Shown: positions 5,711 to 12,675 of the stretch, piece after piece | Position numbering within the stretch: the first letter of the stretch is position 1 | Layout: each line of letters starts with the position of its first letter | Origin: an uncultured Paludibacter sp. | GTDB lineage: Bacteria > Bacteroidota > Bacteroidia > Bacteroidales > Paludibacteraceae | Direction of reading: 5' to 3' | DNA: 24,664 nt | NCBI GenBank assembly: GCA_937927845.1 | Contig: CALFXE010000023.1 | Coordinates: 1-24,664 of the forward strand | Notes under the pieces: generated by a model | What the model was told of the DNA's origin: nothing | Seen by the model: only the letters and a program-made list of their open reading frames with translations | The model's database searches: none | Made by a program: the position numbers and the translations under genes

Positions 5711-8701
5711 ATGCAGACAAAAGAAGAAGCACTAAATAAAATCAGATCCTTAGTTGAGCGATTTGATGAACAAAAAGAATTTTACAAAAACAAAGACTAC
5801 AACGAAACGCAGACAAGACGTGATTTCATTGACCCTTTTTGGAAAGCTCTTGGCTGGGACATTGACAATGAAAACGGCTATGCTGAAAGTTATCGTGAAG
5901 TAATTCATGAAGATCGTGTAAAAGTCGGTGGAGCGACCAAAGCACCCGATTATTCGTTTAGACTTGTTGGAGGTAAACGTCTTTTCTTTCTTGAAGCAAA
6001 AAAACCGAGTGTAGTTATTAAAGATGACATTCAGCCTGCGTATCAAGTCCGTCGCTACGGTTGGAGTGCAAAAATGCCTATTTCGGTAATTACCGACTTT
6101 GAAGAATTTGCTATTTATGACTGTACCAACAAACCAAAACCAACCGACAAAGCCAGCAACGGGAGAATAAAATATCTGACATATTCAGATTATCTCACAG
6201 AGTTCGATTTTATTTGGGATACATTTGCTAAAGAACGTGTTTTAAAAGGCAGTTTCGACAAGTATATTACTAACGACAAAAATAAAAAAGGAACTTCGAC
6301 CGTTGATAACGAATTTTTGCAATCGCTCGACAAATGGCGTGTGGAACTTGCTGTAAACATTGCACTGCGAAATAAAAACCTTAATGAAGATGAGCTAAAC
6401 TTCATCGTTCAACATACCATTGACAGAATAATTTTTCTGCGTATTGCCGAGGATAGAAGTGCCGAACCCTATGGCGAACTGCAAAACTCTATAAAATCAG
6501 GTAATTATTACCAGAATTTACTTCATAACTTTTACGTTGCCGATCAAAAATATAATTCGGGATTGTTTGATTTTCAGCAAGATAAAATCAGTAACAGCAT
6601 AACTATTGATAACAAGGTCATAAAAAACATTATTTCCGAACTTTATTATCCGGTTTGTCCTTATGAATTTTCAGTTTTAAGCGTAGAAATTTTAGGAAGT
6701 GCTTATGAACAGTTTTTAGGAAAACAAATTACACTTTCCAAAAACGGACGAGCGACTATTGAAGAAAAACCCGAAGTGCGTAAGGCAGGTGGAGTTTATT
6801 ACACACCTCAATATATTGTAGATTATATCGTAAAAAATACAATCGGGAAATTAGCACCCAAAAATCAGTTCGAAGACGAAAAGTCTGTAACTCCGGCAGA
6901 TATATCGAAAATTAAAATTTGTGATCCTGCCTGTGGGAGCGGTTCATTCTTGATTGGAGCGTATCAATATTTGTTGGATTGGCACAAGGATTATTACGTA
7001 AAGGCAACTCGCGAGTTGCCCTTACAGAAAGGTAGGAAAAACGATGTTTTGACACCAACAGGCGAACTCACTACAGCTGAAAAGAAACGCATTTTGCTCA
7101 ACAATATTTACGGAGTTGATTTGGATAGCAACGCTGTTGAAGTAACAAAGTTGAGTTTACTTTTGAAATGCATGGAGGGCGAAACGAAAGAAACAATTGA
7201 AGCACAAACCAAACTCTTTCACGACCGTATACTGCCTACTTTAGACAACAACATTAAAAGTGGAAACTCTTTGATTGACTTGGATTACTACGACAATGAA
7301 ATTGACTTTGGCGAAGAAAGAAAAGTAAAACCTTTCTCATGGCAAAAAGCGTTTCCAGAAGTTTTCGACAGAGATGTGGAAATTGACAAAAGATTACCAT
7401 ATAAAAGACAATACGAGAGAGTTAAAAAACTACAAGCTGACACCGACAGTCTTATTGCACAATTAAGCACAAAAGAACCTATTGCCGTTTATGACGAAAA
7501 ACGCAACTCCGGTTTTGATGTGATAATTGGCAATCCACCTTATGTAAAGGTTTCGGATAAAATCATTTTTGATTACTTCAATCGAAAATTCATTCAGCAA
7601 GATTATCAGCAAGATTTATATTTACTTTTTCTGGAGCAGTATAAAAATCTGTTGGTTACGGGTGGAAAATTAGGTGTAATCATTCCAAACACTTGGTTGC
7701 AAAGTATCAAGTTCCGGAATATCAGGCAATATCTGGTAAACGAATATTACTGGGAGAGGATTTTACACATCAAAGAACACATATTTAAAGCTGTGGTGGA
7801 TACACATGTTTTAATCTTCGAGAAAAATAATTATATAAAAAATTATAACGTAGAGATTGATATTTTTGAGAAAAAAGAAATTACTCCGCTTCATATTATC
7901 AATCAAAACCAACTACCCGACAATGGAGATATAATCAATATCTTAGCAAATGAAGATGAGAAGAATTTGTTTGAGAAAATAAAAAACAAATCTATTTTTA
8001 TCAAAGATGAATGTTTTTCAAATATTGGAGTAAAACCTTTTCAAGTTGGCAAAGGGAAGCCCAAGCAAACAAGAGAAATTGTAGACACCAAACCCTTTGT
8101 AGCTGAGAATAAACCGAAGCCAAATGGCAGAAATTGGTTACCTTTAATGCGTGGAAGTTTAATGAACCGATATGCTAATTTTTGGAATAATAACAGTTGG
8201 ATTGATTATGGTGAATGGCTTGCTGAACCTAAAAAACCAGAAATTTTCGAAGCAGAAGAAAAGATTATTGTTCGACAAACAGGTGACAGAATAGTGGCTA
8301 CAATTATTGAAAAAAATATAATTGCAAGGGATAATTTGCATATCATAATCTCAAATAAAATCAGCCATAAAGTTATTTTAGGTCTACTCAACTCTAAGAT
8401 TACAGATTTTTATTATCAGCAAATCAATCCTGAGCGCGGCGAAGTTTTAGCACAAGTAAAAAAAGGACACGTTGAACAATTACCAATTCCTAAAAATATT
8501 TCAGAAAAGCAACAAACTGAAATAATCAAACTCGTTGATCAACTGTTGCAACTCAACAAAGAACTGCAAGCTGAAAATTTGCCAAATAGAATTGAACAAT
8601 TAAAACAACGAATCGAACATTCTGAAAATAGAATCAACGAGTTAGTTTATAAGCTCTACGACCTGACAAGTGAGGAAATAAAACAAATAGAAACAAGATG
8701 A
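5711..8701 (+). CDS. Type IIG restriction-modification enzyme (Eco57I-like)
   Basis: This single 996-aa chain combines DNA cleavage, adenine methylation and target recognition, so it can act as a stand-alone defence system. The N-terminal part (about 1-200) looks like an HsdR_N-type nuclease with a PD-(D/E)xK core: PD at 79-80, then E95-A-K97. The methyltransferase follows: GGVYYTP (about 360), SAM motif DPACGSGSFL (about 405-414) and catalytic NPPY (about 608-611). After about residue 640 come a TaqI/Eco57I-type specificity domain and a C-terminal coiled coil (about 925-990). The frame is intact. The recognition site cannot be read from sequence. A BREX PglX-like methylase is less likely, because the nuclease motif is present and no other BREX genes are nearby. 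It probably arrived by transfer next to the ribosomal operon. Confidence 0.9.
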   Translation: MQTKEEALNKIRSLVERFDEQKEFYKNKDYNETQTRRDFIDPFWKALGWDIDNENGYAESYREVIHEDRVKVGGATKAPDYSFRLVGGKRLFFLEAKKPSVVIKDDIQPAYQVRRYGWSAKMPISVITDFEEFAIYDCTNKPKPTDKASNGRIKYLTYSDYLTEFDFIWDTFAKERVLKGSFDKYITNDKNKKGTSTVDNEFLQSLDKWRVELAVNIALRNKNLNEDELNFIVQHTIDRIIFLRIAEDRSAEPYGELQNSIKSGNYYQNLLHNFYVADQKYNSGLFDFQQDKISNSITIDNKVIKNIISELYYPVCPYEFSVLSVEILGSAYEQFLGKQITLSKNGRATIEEKPEVRKAGGVYYTPQYIVDYIVKNTIGKLAPKNQFEDEKSVTPADISKIKICDPACGSGSFLIGAYQYLLDWHKDYYVKATRELPLQKGRKNDVLTPTGELTTAEKKRILLNNIYGVDLDSNAVEVTKLSLLLKCMEGETKETIEAQTKLFHDRILPTLDNNIKSGNSLIDLDYYDNEIDFGEERKVKPFSWQKAFPEVFDRDVEIDKRLPYKRQYERVKKLQADTDSLIAQLSTKEPIAVYDEKRNSGFDVIIGNPPYVKVSDKIIFDYFNRKFIQQDYQQDLYLLFLEQYKNLLVTGGKLGVIIPNTWLQSIKFRNIRQYLVNEYYWERILHIKEHIFKAVVDTHVLIFEKNNYIKNYNVEIDIFEKKEITPLHIINQNQLPDNGDIINILANEDEKNLFEKIKNKSIFIKDECFSNIGVKPFQVGKGKPKQTREIVDTKPFVAENKPKPNGRNWLPLMRGSLMNRYANFWNNNSWIDYGEWLAEPKKPEIFEAEEKIIVRQTGDRIVATIIEKNIIARDNLHIIISNKISHKVILGLLNSKITDFYYQQINPERGEVLAQVKKGHVEQLPIPKNISEKQQTEIIKLVDQLLQLNKELQAENLPNRIEQLKQRIEHSENRINELVYKLYDLTSEEIKQIETR

Positions 8702-8730
8702 CCGGACAACACAAGTACCATAATCGTTAA

Positions 8731-9684
8731 ATGAAAAAAACTCAATCAATTACATTTCGCTATTTATCAATAATATTCGTTATTGCATCATTAGCATATT
8801 TAATATATGTGTTTTTTAAATTTGAAGATTGGAATAATTTCAAAGCCATTTTTCAACAAAATTCTTTTGAGACTTATTTATGGCTTGCTGCAACAATCAT
8901 TTTATTGCCGGTTAATATTTTAATAGAAGCAGTAAAATGGAAACAAGTCTCAAGCAAACTCGAAAGTCTATCAATAGTAAATGCAATTAAGTCTGTTGTT
9001 TCGGGAATGGCATCGGGATTTGTAACTCCTAACAGAATTGGCGACATCATCGGACGTGTTAGTTATTTGCAGTCTGGCAACAAAACAAAGGCAATTAGTT
9101 TAGCTGCAATAAACAGTCTGACTCAAAATATTGCGATATTAATTTTAGGTGTTCCACTGGGTTTCTTATATATCACACACCAAAACAACAAGTTAGAATT
9201 ATCATCATATTTTTTTGTGTGTCTTATAATATTGATAATATTTATCGCTTTTTTATTTATCACCCCTAAATTAGCTGATAAAATTAAAACAATAAGATTT
9301 AAAAAGTACGTTGAAGGTTTAGTAAAACTATCTACTAAAAACTTATTCTACATAACACTTTTATCCATATTACGCTTTATTGTTTCTTGCATACAATTAT
9401 TTTTCATACTAAAGTTTTTCAATGTACATCTATCAATATATCAAGCTGTAATATGTATTCCATTCAGTTATCTACTGATAACTTTCACACCATCTTTTGC
9501 CGCAACAGAAGGAATTGTTAGAGGTTCGTGGACAGTATTAATAATAAGTGCATTTTCGGGAAATATAAGTGGGATTTTAATGTCCGGCGTTGGACTTTGG
9601 CTTATTAATATAATACTTCCTGTTGTGATTGGTAATATCTTTCTTGTAAAAGATAGAATTCGTCTTGACTTTTTAAGAATGTAA
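8731..9684 (+). CDS. Flippase-like / LPG synthase TM-domain membrane protein (UPF0104)
   Basis: This 317-aa polytopic membrane protein has about eight hydrophobic segments and the signature motifs of the UPF0104/AglD/MprF-N family: an E-x-x-KW block near residue 70, TPNRIGDIIGR near 95-105, and a late PSFAATEGIVRGSW segment near 258-270. Relatives are flippase-like or lysyl-phosphatidylglycerol synthase membrane domains. Without the soluble aminoacyl-transfer domain of MprF, the substrate is unknown. It starts 29 bp after the R-M gene and may be co-transcribed, but a functional link to restriction is not established. Its last codons lie inside the left arm of the 58-bp inverted repeat, so its present C-terminus may have been reshaped by that rearrangement. 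Confidence 0.82.
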   Translation: MKKTQSITFRYLSIIFVIASLAYLIYVFFKFEDWNNFKAIFQQNSFETYLWLAATIILLPVNILIEAVKWKQVSSKLESLSIVNAIKSVVSGMASGFVTPNRIGDIIGRVSYLQSGNKTKAISLAAINSLTQNIAILILGVPLGFLYITHQNNKLELSSYFFVCLIILIIFIAFLFITPKLADKIKTIRFKKYVEGLVKLSTKNLFYITLLSILRFIVSCIQLFFILKFFNVHLSIYQAVICIPFSYLLITFTPSFAATEGIVRGSWTVLIISAFSGNISGILMSGVGLWLINIILPVVIGNIFLVKDRIRLDFLRM

Positions 9685-9720
9685 CTCTTAACCATTGTCT
9701 AATTGGAAACCGACTGCAAT
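9663..9720 (+). repeat. 58-bp inverted repeat, left arm
   Basis: This segment matches the reverse complement of 10961-11018 at 53 of 58 positions without gaps. It covers the last codons of the flippase-like gene and 36 bp downstream. Identity stops abruptly on both sides. Confidence 0.92.
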
Positions 9721-9727
9721 TGTACGG

Positions 9728-9856
9728 GAGTTCTCTCACTTAGGAAGAACACGCTCGTTATCTGGCGGGGGGCGTAGGAGGTGACTACGATTGCAGAGGA
9801 GTTCCCTCACTTCGCTACGCTCGTTACGGGATGACACGCTCGTTATCTGGCGGGGG
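9728..9856. repeat. GC-rich direct-repeat mosaic
   Basis: The exact 23-bp direct repeat ACACGCTCGTTATCTGGCGG(GGG) occurs at 9749-9771 and 9834-9856. GGAGTTC(T/C)CTCACT occurs at 9728-9741 and 9798-9811. A related GGAGATCCCTCACT is at 10254-10267, and an inverted form (TGAGGGATCTCCTCA) is near 10060-10074. Base composition is clearly richer in G+C than the flanking genes, suggesting a different origin. Confidence 0.8.
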
Positions 9857-9864
9857 TAATGATT

Positions 9865-9893
9865 GTAGAGACGCCCAAATTGGACGTCTCTAC
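9865..9893. repeat. 29-nt GTAG palindrome, copy 2
   Basis: GTAGAGACGCCCA-AAT-TGGACGTCTCTAC, a 13-bp stem with one mismatch, is the second copy of the palindrome at 5477-5505. Stem ends are identical and the loop is inverted (ATT versus AAT), so the two copies lie in opposite orientation or have diverged at the centre. Confidence 0.75.
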
Positions 9894-10365
9894 GTATGGG
9901 CATTGCCACATCATTCTTTTTGCAGTGGCGGTGGAGGAAGCCTTGCACCGGTCGTGCGTTTAAGCTATTACGTTTTACAATGCCGAACGACCGGTTACTC
10001 ACGTCCGTAAGCAAGCGTGTCCTCCCGAAAGAGCGACTTGGCGAAGCCAAGAGAGCGACTGAGGGATCTCCTCATACTTTGTAGTCGGTCGGACAGCGAG
10101 CAATAAGGTGTATCTTGTTTATTGTTAGTCTGTTGACGTTTTGTGATTTTGGATTTTAATTTGCGAAAGTCAGGTGTGATAATGTGTTGATATGTAAATC
10201 GTGATGGTTGGTTTAACAGTAGCTTTTAGATATCCGACCTACTACTACTGCAGGGGAGATCCCTCACTTTGCTGCGCTCGTTCAGGATAGTGTTTATCTA
10301 TCCCGAAGGGATAATATATTTATAGAAGACAACGAATGTTATATGTTATGAATACAAATCTACAA

Positions 10366-10392
10366 ATATGTGAATCCTTTTGATTCACATAT
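10366..10392. other. 11-bp hairpin
   Basis: ATATGTGAATC-CTTTT-GATTCACATAT is a perfect 11-bp stem with a 5-nt loop. No T run follows, so a terminator role is not supported. It stands alone in the gene-free region. Confidence 0.6.
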
Positions 10393-10441
10393 GTATTGCA
10401 CAGCGGGCTGAGGAATTATTGAAGAAGACCAACTTACCCAT

Positions 10442-10696
10442 TGCTTTCTAATAAAATGCTTACTACAAATCGATGATTTAAGCACTGCAAATTGATGATC
10501 CAAGCACTGTAAATTGCCTATTTAATACCTTTATATACCTACTGCCGATTATCGGTAGTCTATTTGCGGATTATCGGTAAAGTAACTGCGGAGTATCTGT
10601 GGAGTAGTTGCAGAGCATCGGTAAGGCATTTACGGAGCATCGGTAATTGTTGTGCAGAGCACCTGTAGATCTGTTACCGATAGTCTGCACGATAAG
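10442..10696. repeat. 22-bp iteron-like tandem array
   Basis: Two blocks keep a strict 22-bp period. Block A (10464-10529, three units, perhaps a fourth degenerate one from 10442) resembles TGCAAATTGATGATCCAAGC. Block B (10543-10674, six units) resembles TGCGGAGCATCGGTAAnG, with starts at 10543, 10565, 10587, 10609, 10631 and 10653. A 13-bp insert separates the blocks, and an inverted half-unit (TTACCGATAGTCTGCA, 10674-10689) ends the array. The period is not a multiple of three, so this is not a protein repeat. Two helical turns per unit would put binding sites on one face of the DNA. Confidence 0.75.
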
Positions 10697-10960
10697 TAAG
10701 AATACTACTGATATACTATGAATAAGCTTTAAGTTTGTTGGTTAACCGGTTCAAAATAATAATGTGACGTATCCAAAATAAGGAGGTTGTGATGCTATAA
10801 CCCTAATTAGCGAAATGTATCACTGATATTATTACCGGCTCATTTTTTCATTTCCCTGATTGAGTGTGCAAATGTATAAATTGTGATCTGAAAAATCATA
10901 TTTTAGGGTGTTATTTAACATATATTTGGTTCTTATTAATATAGAGTTTACATTAATTAT

Positions 10961-11018
10961 ATTGCAGTCGGTTTCCATTTTTACAATGGTTAAAAGTTCC
11001 ATTCTTAAAAAGTCAAGA
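10961..11018 (-). repeat. 58-bp inverted repeat, right arm
   Basis: This is the reverse-complement partner of 9663-9720 (53/58 identical). Read on the minus strand it repeats the codons for LDFLRM but with GAA in place of the TAA stop, and continues open for 56 codons (11002 down to 10832). It may be the end of a lost second copy of the upstream gene. Confidence 0.92.
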
Positions 11019-11066
11019 TAACTTCATAATTTAAAATCAAGCAACAATTAAGCACATATCCCAAAG

Positions 11067-11747
11067 CTACACTTCACGTATCTTAAACGGATTGTAATTG
11101 ACGTCTTTATCGAAAACATCGACACCTTCAATCTTTTTAATTCTTTTCACTAAATAAGCAGTTAAAGGCAACACCAAAATCTCATAGGCTGTTTTCAGAA
11201 GTGCAATATGCAGTGTCAGTTCAAACACATTTTTTAAAGGCATAATACCTACAAAAGCAATAAAAAAGAAAATCAGCGAATCCATTCCTTCTCCTGCAAA
11301 AGTCGACACTATAGCCCTGATAGAAAAGCCTTTACCTTTCTGAAGTATTTTCATCTTACTCATAATATATGCATTAACAAAAGATCCTGTCAGAAATGCA
11401 ACAAAACTTGCAAGAGTTAAACGCAATGAAGATCCTAATATTTGTCCAAAAGCCTCCTGATGAGGAAAGAAAGCATTTTCAGGTATTAAAATGCTAAGCT
11501 TAAAAATAATTACTACGAAGAAGTTCATCAAAAACCCCATCCATATTATAAAACGAGCTTTTTGATATCCCCAAACTTCAGCTATCAAGTCATTTACTAT
11601 ATACGACACCGGGAATATCAAAAGTGCAGCAGTAGCACTTAATCCAAAAATTGTAATTGTTTTTTGAGCGGTAATGTTGGCAACTATAAGACATACTGTA
11701 AACAGTAATCCTGCCACCATGTAAGTGAGAGAAACTTGTTTTTTCAT
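11067..11747 (-). CDS. yhhQ: Queuosine precursor transporter (YhhQ/QPTR family)
   Basis: The product is an inner-membrane importer for queuosine precursors (preQ0, preQ1 or queuine), used to make queuosine at the tRNA wobble base. The 226-aa protein has about six membrane segments and the family blocks FPVSYIVNDLIAEVWGYQKAR (near 45-65) and AGEGMDSLIFF (near 155-165). I place the start at the ATG at 11747. The longer frame to 11822 begins with a TTG inside a -7 promoter element and would be translated through the riboswitch. The preQ1-I-like fold ending 5 nt before this ATG supports both the start and the function. It lies 89 bp downstream of the CI-like gene. Confidence 0.9.
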   Translation of the reverse strand: MKKQVSLTYMVAGLLFTVCLIVANITAQKTITIFGLSATAALLIFPVSYIVNDLIAEVWGYQKARFIIWMGFLMNFFVVIIFKLSILIPENAFFPHQEAFGQILGSSLRLTLASFVAFLTGSFVNAYIMSKMKILQKGKGFSIRAIVSTFAGEGMDSLIFFFIAFVGIMPLKNVFELTLHIALLKTAYEILVLPLTAYLVKRIKKIEGVDVFDKDVNYNPFKIREV

Positions 11748-11752
11748 TTTTT

Positions 11753-11784
11753 CTTGTTTTTTACGTGGTTTATCAAGCACACGT
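11753..11784 (-). ncRNA. Probable preQ1-I riboswitch
   Basis: On the minus strand the leader reads ACGTG, TG, CTTG, ATAAAC, CACGT, AAAAAA, CAAG. This gives an H-type pseudoknot: P1 ACGUG/CACGU (5 bp), P2 CUUG/CAAG (4 bp) and an A-rich loop between. This is the layout of preQ1-I aptamers, with a G-C pair closing P1, U after it, a C just before the P1 3' strand (the ligand-pairing C), and an AAAACAAG tail like that of the Thermoanaerobacter tengcongensis aptamer. It ends 5 nt before the yhhQ ATG, so ligand binding should hide the ribosome entry site and lower transporter synthesis. The match was made by eye, not by a covariance model. Confidence 0.78.
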
Positions 11785-11819
11785 TCCGATATTAATATAT
11801 AAGCCTTCGGAAACGGCTG

Positions 11820-11827
11820 CAAAGGTA
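11820..11827 (-). promoter_or_regulatory. Putative -7 element for yhhQ
   Basis: TACCTTTG on the minus strand fits TAnnTTTG. No good -33 TTTG is seen 19-20 bp upstream, where the 3' end of the CI-like gene lies. If used, the leader would be about 65 nt and contain the entire riboswitch. Confidence 0.5.
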
Positions 11828-11836
11828 ATAATTTTT

Positions 11837-12253
11837 TTATTCTTCTCTCGGTTCTGCAGCAATATTTCTCATATTATCTTCTTCTTGTTTGGAGAGTGTC
11901 GAATAAACTGTTGAACTTCTTAACTCTGCATTTTCTTTTTTTAGAAGAGTGTTTTCAGATGATAGCTCTACAATTTTTTTTACTAAAATCTCTATTGAGG
12001 CTTTTTGCTCATCTACCGACTGCTCATTTATTTCATCAGATTTCAACATTTCTCCCTTTCCTATCAATAACCATTCAGGATTTAACTCCGGATAACAGTA
12101 GCATATTTTCTCGCAATTGTCACTATTTATCGAACCTGCTTTATCCAAAAAGCCGTTCGACAATCCGGTGTCTTTATAAAACCTGTATCTCGAAATGTCC
12201 TTGTATGTTAGAAAGCTAATTATTCTTTCTCTTACTGTTAATGGAATTGACAT
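11837..12253 (-). CDS. CI-like HTH regulator with C-terminal coiled coil
   Basis: This 138-aa protein is probably a DNA-binding repressor. Residues 1-70 look like the phage CI-repressor type HTH domain: VRERIISFLTY, then SRYRFYKDTGLSNGFLD as the HTH, and the characteristic LNPEWLLIGKGEML end. Residues about 85-115 form a leucine-zipper-like coiled coil (ILVKKIVELSSENTLLKKEN) that likely mediates dimerisation. It lacks the LexA/CI S24 peptidase, so RecA-induced self-cleavage is not expected. It is divergent from a small HTH gene, with a palindromic site and two facing promoters between them. Such proteins occur in Bacteroidota both in prophages and as chromosomal singles; no phage structural genes are here. 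Targets are unknown. Confidence 0.75.
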   Translation of the reverse strand: MSIPLTVRERIISFLTYKDISRYRFYKDTGLSNGFLDKAGSINSDNCEKICYCYPELNPEWLLIGKGEMLKSDEINEQSVDEQKASIEILVKKIVELSSENTLLKKENAELRSSTVYSTLSKQEEDNMRNIAAEPREE

Positions 12254-12308
12254 AGTTAAAAAATAAATAAATTATCTGTCAAATATTGCATAATAGAAAT
12301 AATGCTAT

Positions 12309-12316
12309 TATATTTG
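12309..12316 (+). promoter_or_regulatory. Putative promoter for the small HTH gene
   Basis: TATATTTG matches TAnnTTTG, with ATTG at 12285-12288 at a 20-bp spacing as the -33 element. Transcription would start near 12323 and run toward the gene at 12430, passing through the palindrome at 12345-12360. Confidence 0.6.
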
Positions 12317-12344
12317 CAGTGAAATAAAAATCAAAAGTCTGTTA

Positions 12345-12360
12345 TGCGACATTTGTCGCA
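12345..12360. promoter_or_regulatory. Perfect palindrome, candidate operator
   Basis: TGCGACA-TT-TGTCGCA is a perfect 7-bp inverted repeat. Its edge overlaps the minus-strand -7 element at 12359-12366 and it covers the expected start site of that promoter. A dimeric repressor bound here would block both facing promoters. The likely binder is the adjacent CI-like protein; this is inference. Confidence 0.6.
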
Positions 12361-12366
12361 AATGTA
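12359..12366 (-). promoter_or_regulatory. Putative -7 element for the CI-like gene
   Basis: TACATTTG on the minus strand fits TAnnTTTG. The -33 region is weak (GTTA near 12386-12389). Use of this element would give a leader of roughly 100 nt before the ATG at 12253 and would put the start site inside the palindrome. Confidence 0.45.
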
Positions 12367-12429
12367 CACAAAAAAATTAATCCTATAACTGTAATTTTAA
12401 ATAATTAATCATCTTGACCAATAAAAAAA

Positions 12430-12609
12430 ATGAAAAACGAGACTGACAATTTCATCAGACCGCCAAGACATGGCTATATTAACGAACTCGCGAAATTGTG
12501 TGAATGTAGCCGTAGAACTGTAACCCGTGCTTTGTTCCAGGGATATACAGGAGCAAAAGCTAATAAAGTAAGAGAAGTATATAAAAAGCATTATGGTAAT
12601 TCACAATAG
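12430..12609 (+). CDS. Small 59-aa helix-turn-helix protein
   Basis: The frame encodes a 59-aa basic protein. After an N-terminal IRPPRHGYINELAKL segment comes a clear HTH (LAKLCECSRRTVTRALFQGY, residues about 20-39), then a basic helix AKANKVREVYKKHYG. This resembles the HTH module of XRE/LacI-type regulators with no other domain. It is divergent from the CI-like gene and 66 bp upstream of the YbjN-like gene, consistent with a two-gene transcript from the promoter at 12285-12316. A Cro-like role opposing the CI-like protein is possible but not shown. Confidence 0.72.
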   Translation: MKNETDNFIRPPRHGYINELAKLCECSRRTVTRALFQGYTGAKANKVREVYKKHYGNSQ

Positions 12610-12675
12610 CATTCTTACAGATACTGCATAGCATTCATTCCCTTAACTGAACTAACACTAAATTATCTATTACTT

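Larger units (their letters stand above)
9685..11066. other. 1.4-kb gene-free, repeat-rich region
   Basis: No credible coding region is seen in this interval on either strand. It contains a 58-bp inverted repeat at both ends, a GC-richer mosaic with 23-bp direct repeats (9720-10290), a REP-like palindrome, a fragment around TATCCCGAAGGGATA (10306-10320), an 11-bp hairpin (10366-10392) and a 22-bp tandem array (10442-10696). It looks like a graveyard of repeat fragments or an old insertion between accessory genes. Confidence 0.7.

Noticed and set aside
5711..8701. BREX PglX methylase
   Set aside because: An N-terminal PD-(D/E)xK nuclease motif is present, and none of the other BREX genes (brxA, brxB, brxC, pglZ, brxL) are in the window, so type IIG fits better.
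8680..8740. Possible integron attC site (GTTAAAT core-like) between the R-M and flippase genes
   Set aside because: No paired RYYYAAC core and no imperfect palindrome of suitable length between the genes; the match is to a 7-bp degenerate motif only.
9736..10084. Two overlapping ORFs on opposite strands (104 aa minus, 62 aa plus)
   Set aside because: Both lie in the GC-rich repeat mosaic, overlap each other antisense, have low-complexity basic content and no promoter or recognisable domain. They are probably by-products of the repeat sequence.
10306..10320. Rho-independent terminator at TATCCCGAAGGGATA
   Set aside because: The stem is only 5-6 bp with no T tract, and no gene ends nearby. 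It looks like part of a dispersed intergenic repeat.
10442..10696. CRISPR array
   Set aside because: Units of 22 bp follow one another directly without spacers, units are diverged, and no cas genes are present.
10832..11002. 56-codon minus-strand ORF beginning in the right inverted-repeat arm
   Set aside because: It opens only because a stop codon is changed in the duplicated arm. No domain is visible and most of it lies in AT-rich unique DNA. Kept as part of the repeat observation, not as a gene.
11837..12253. Prophage remnant
   Set aside because: The CI-like domain is suggestive, but no integrase, structural, lysis or replication gene and no tRNA attachment site accompany it.
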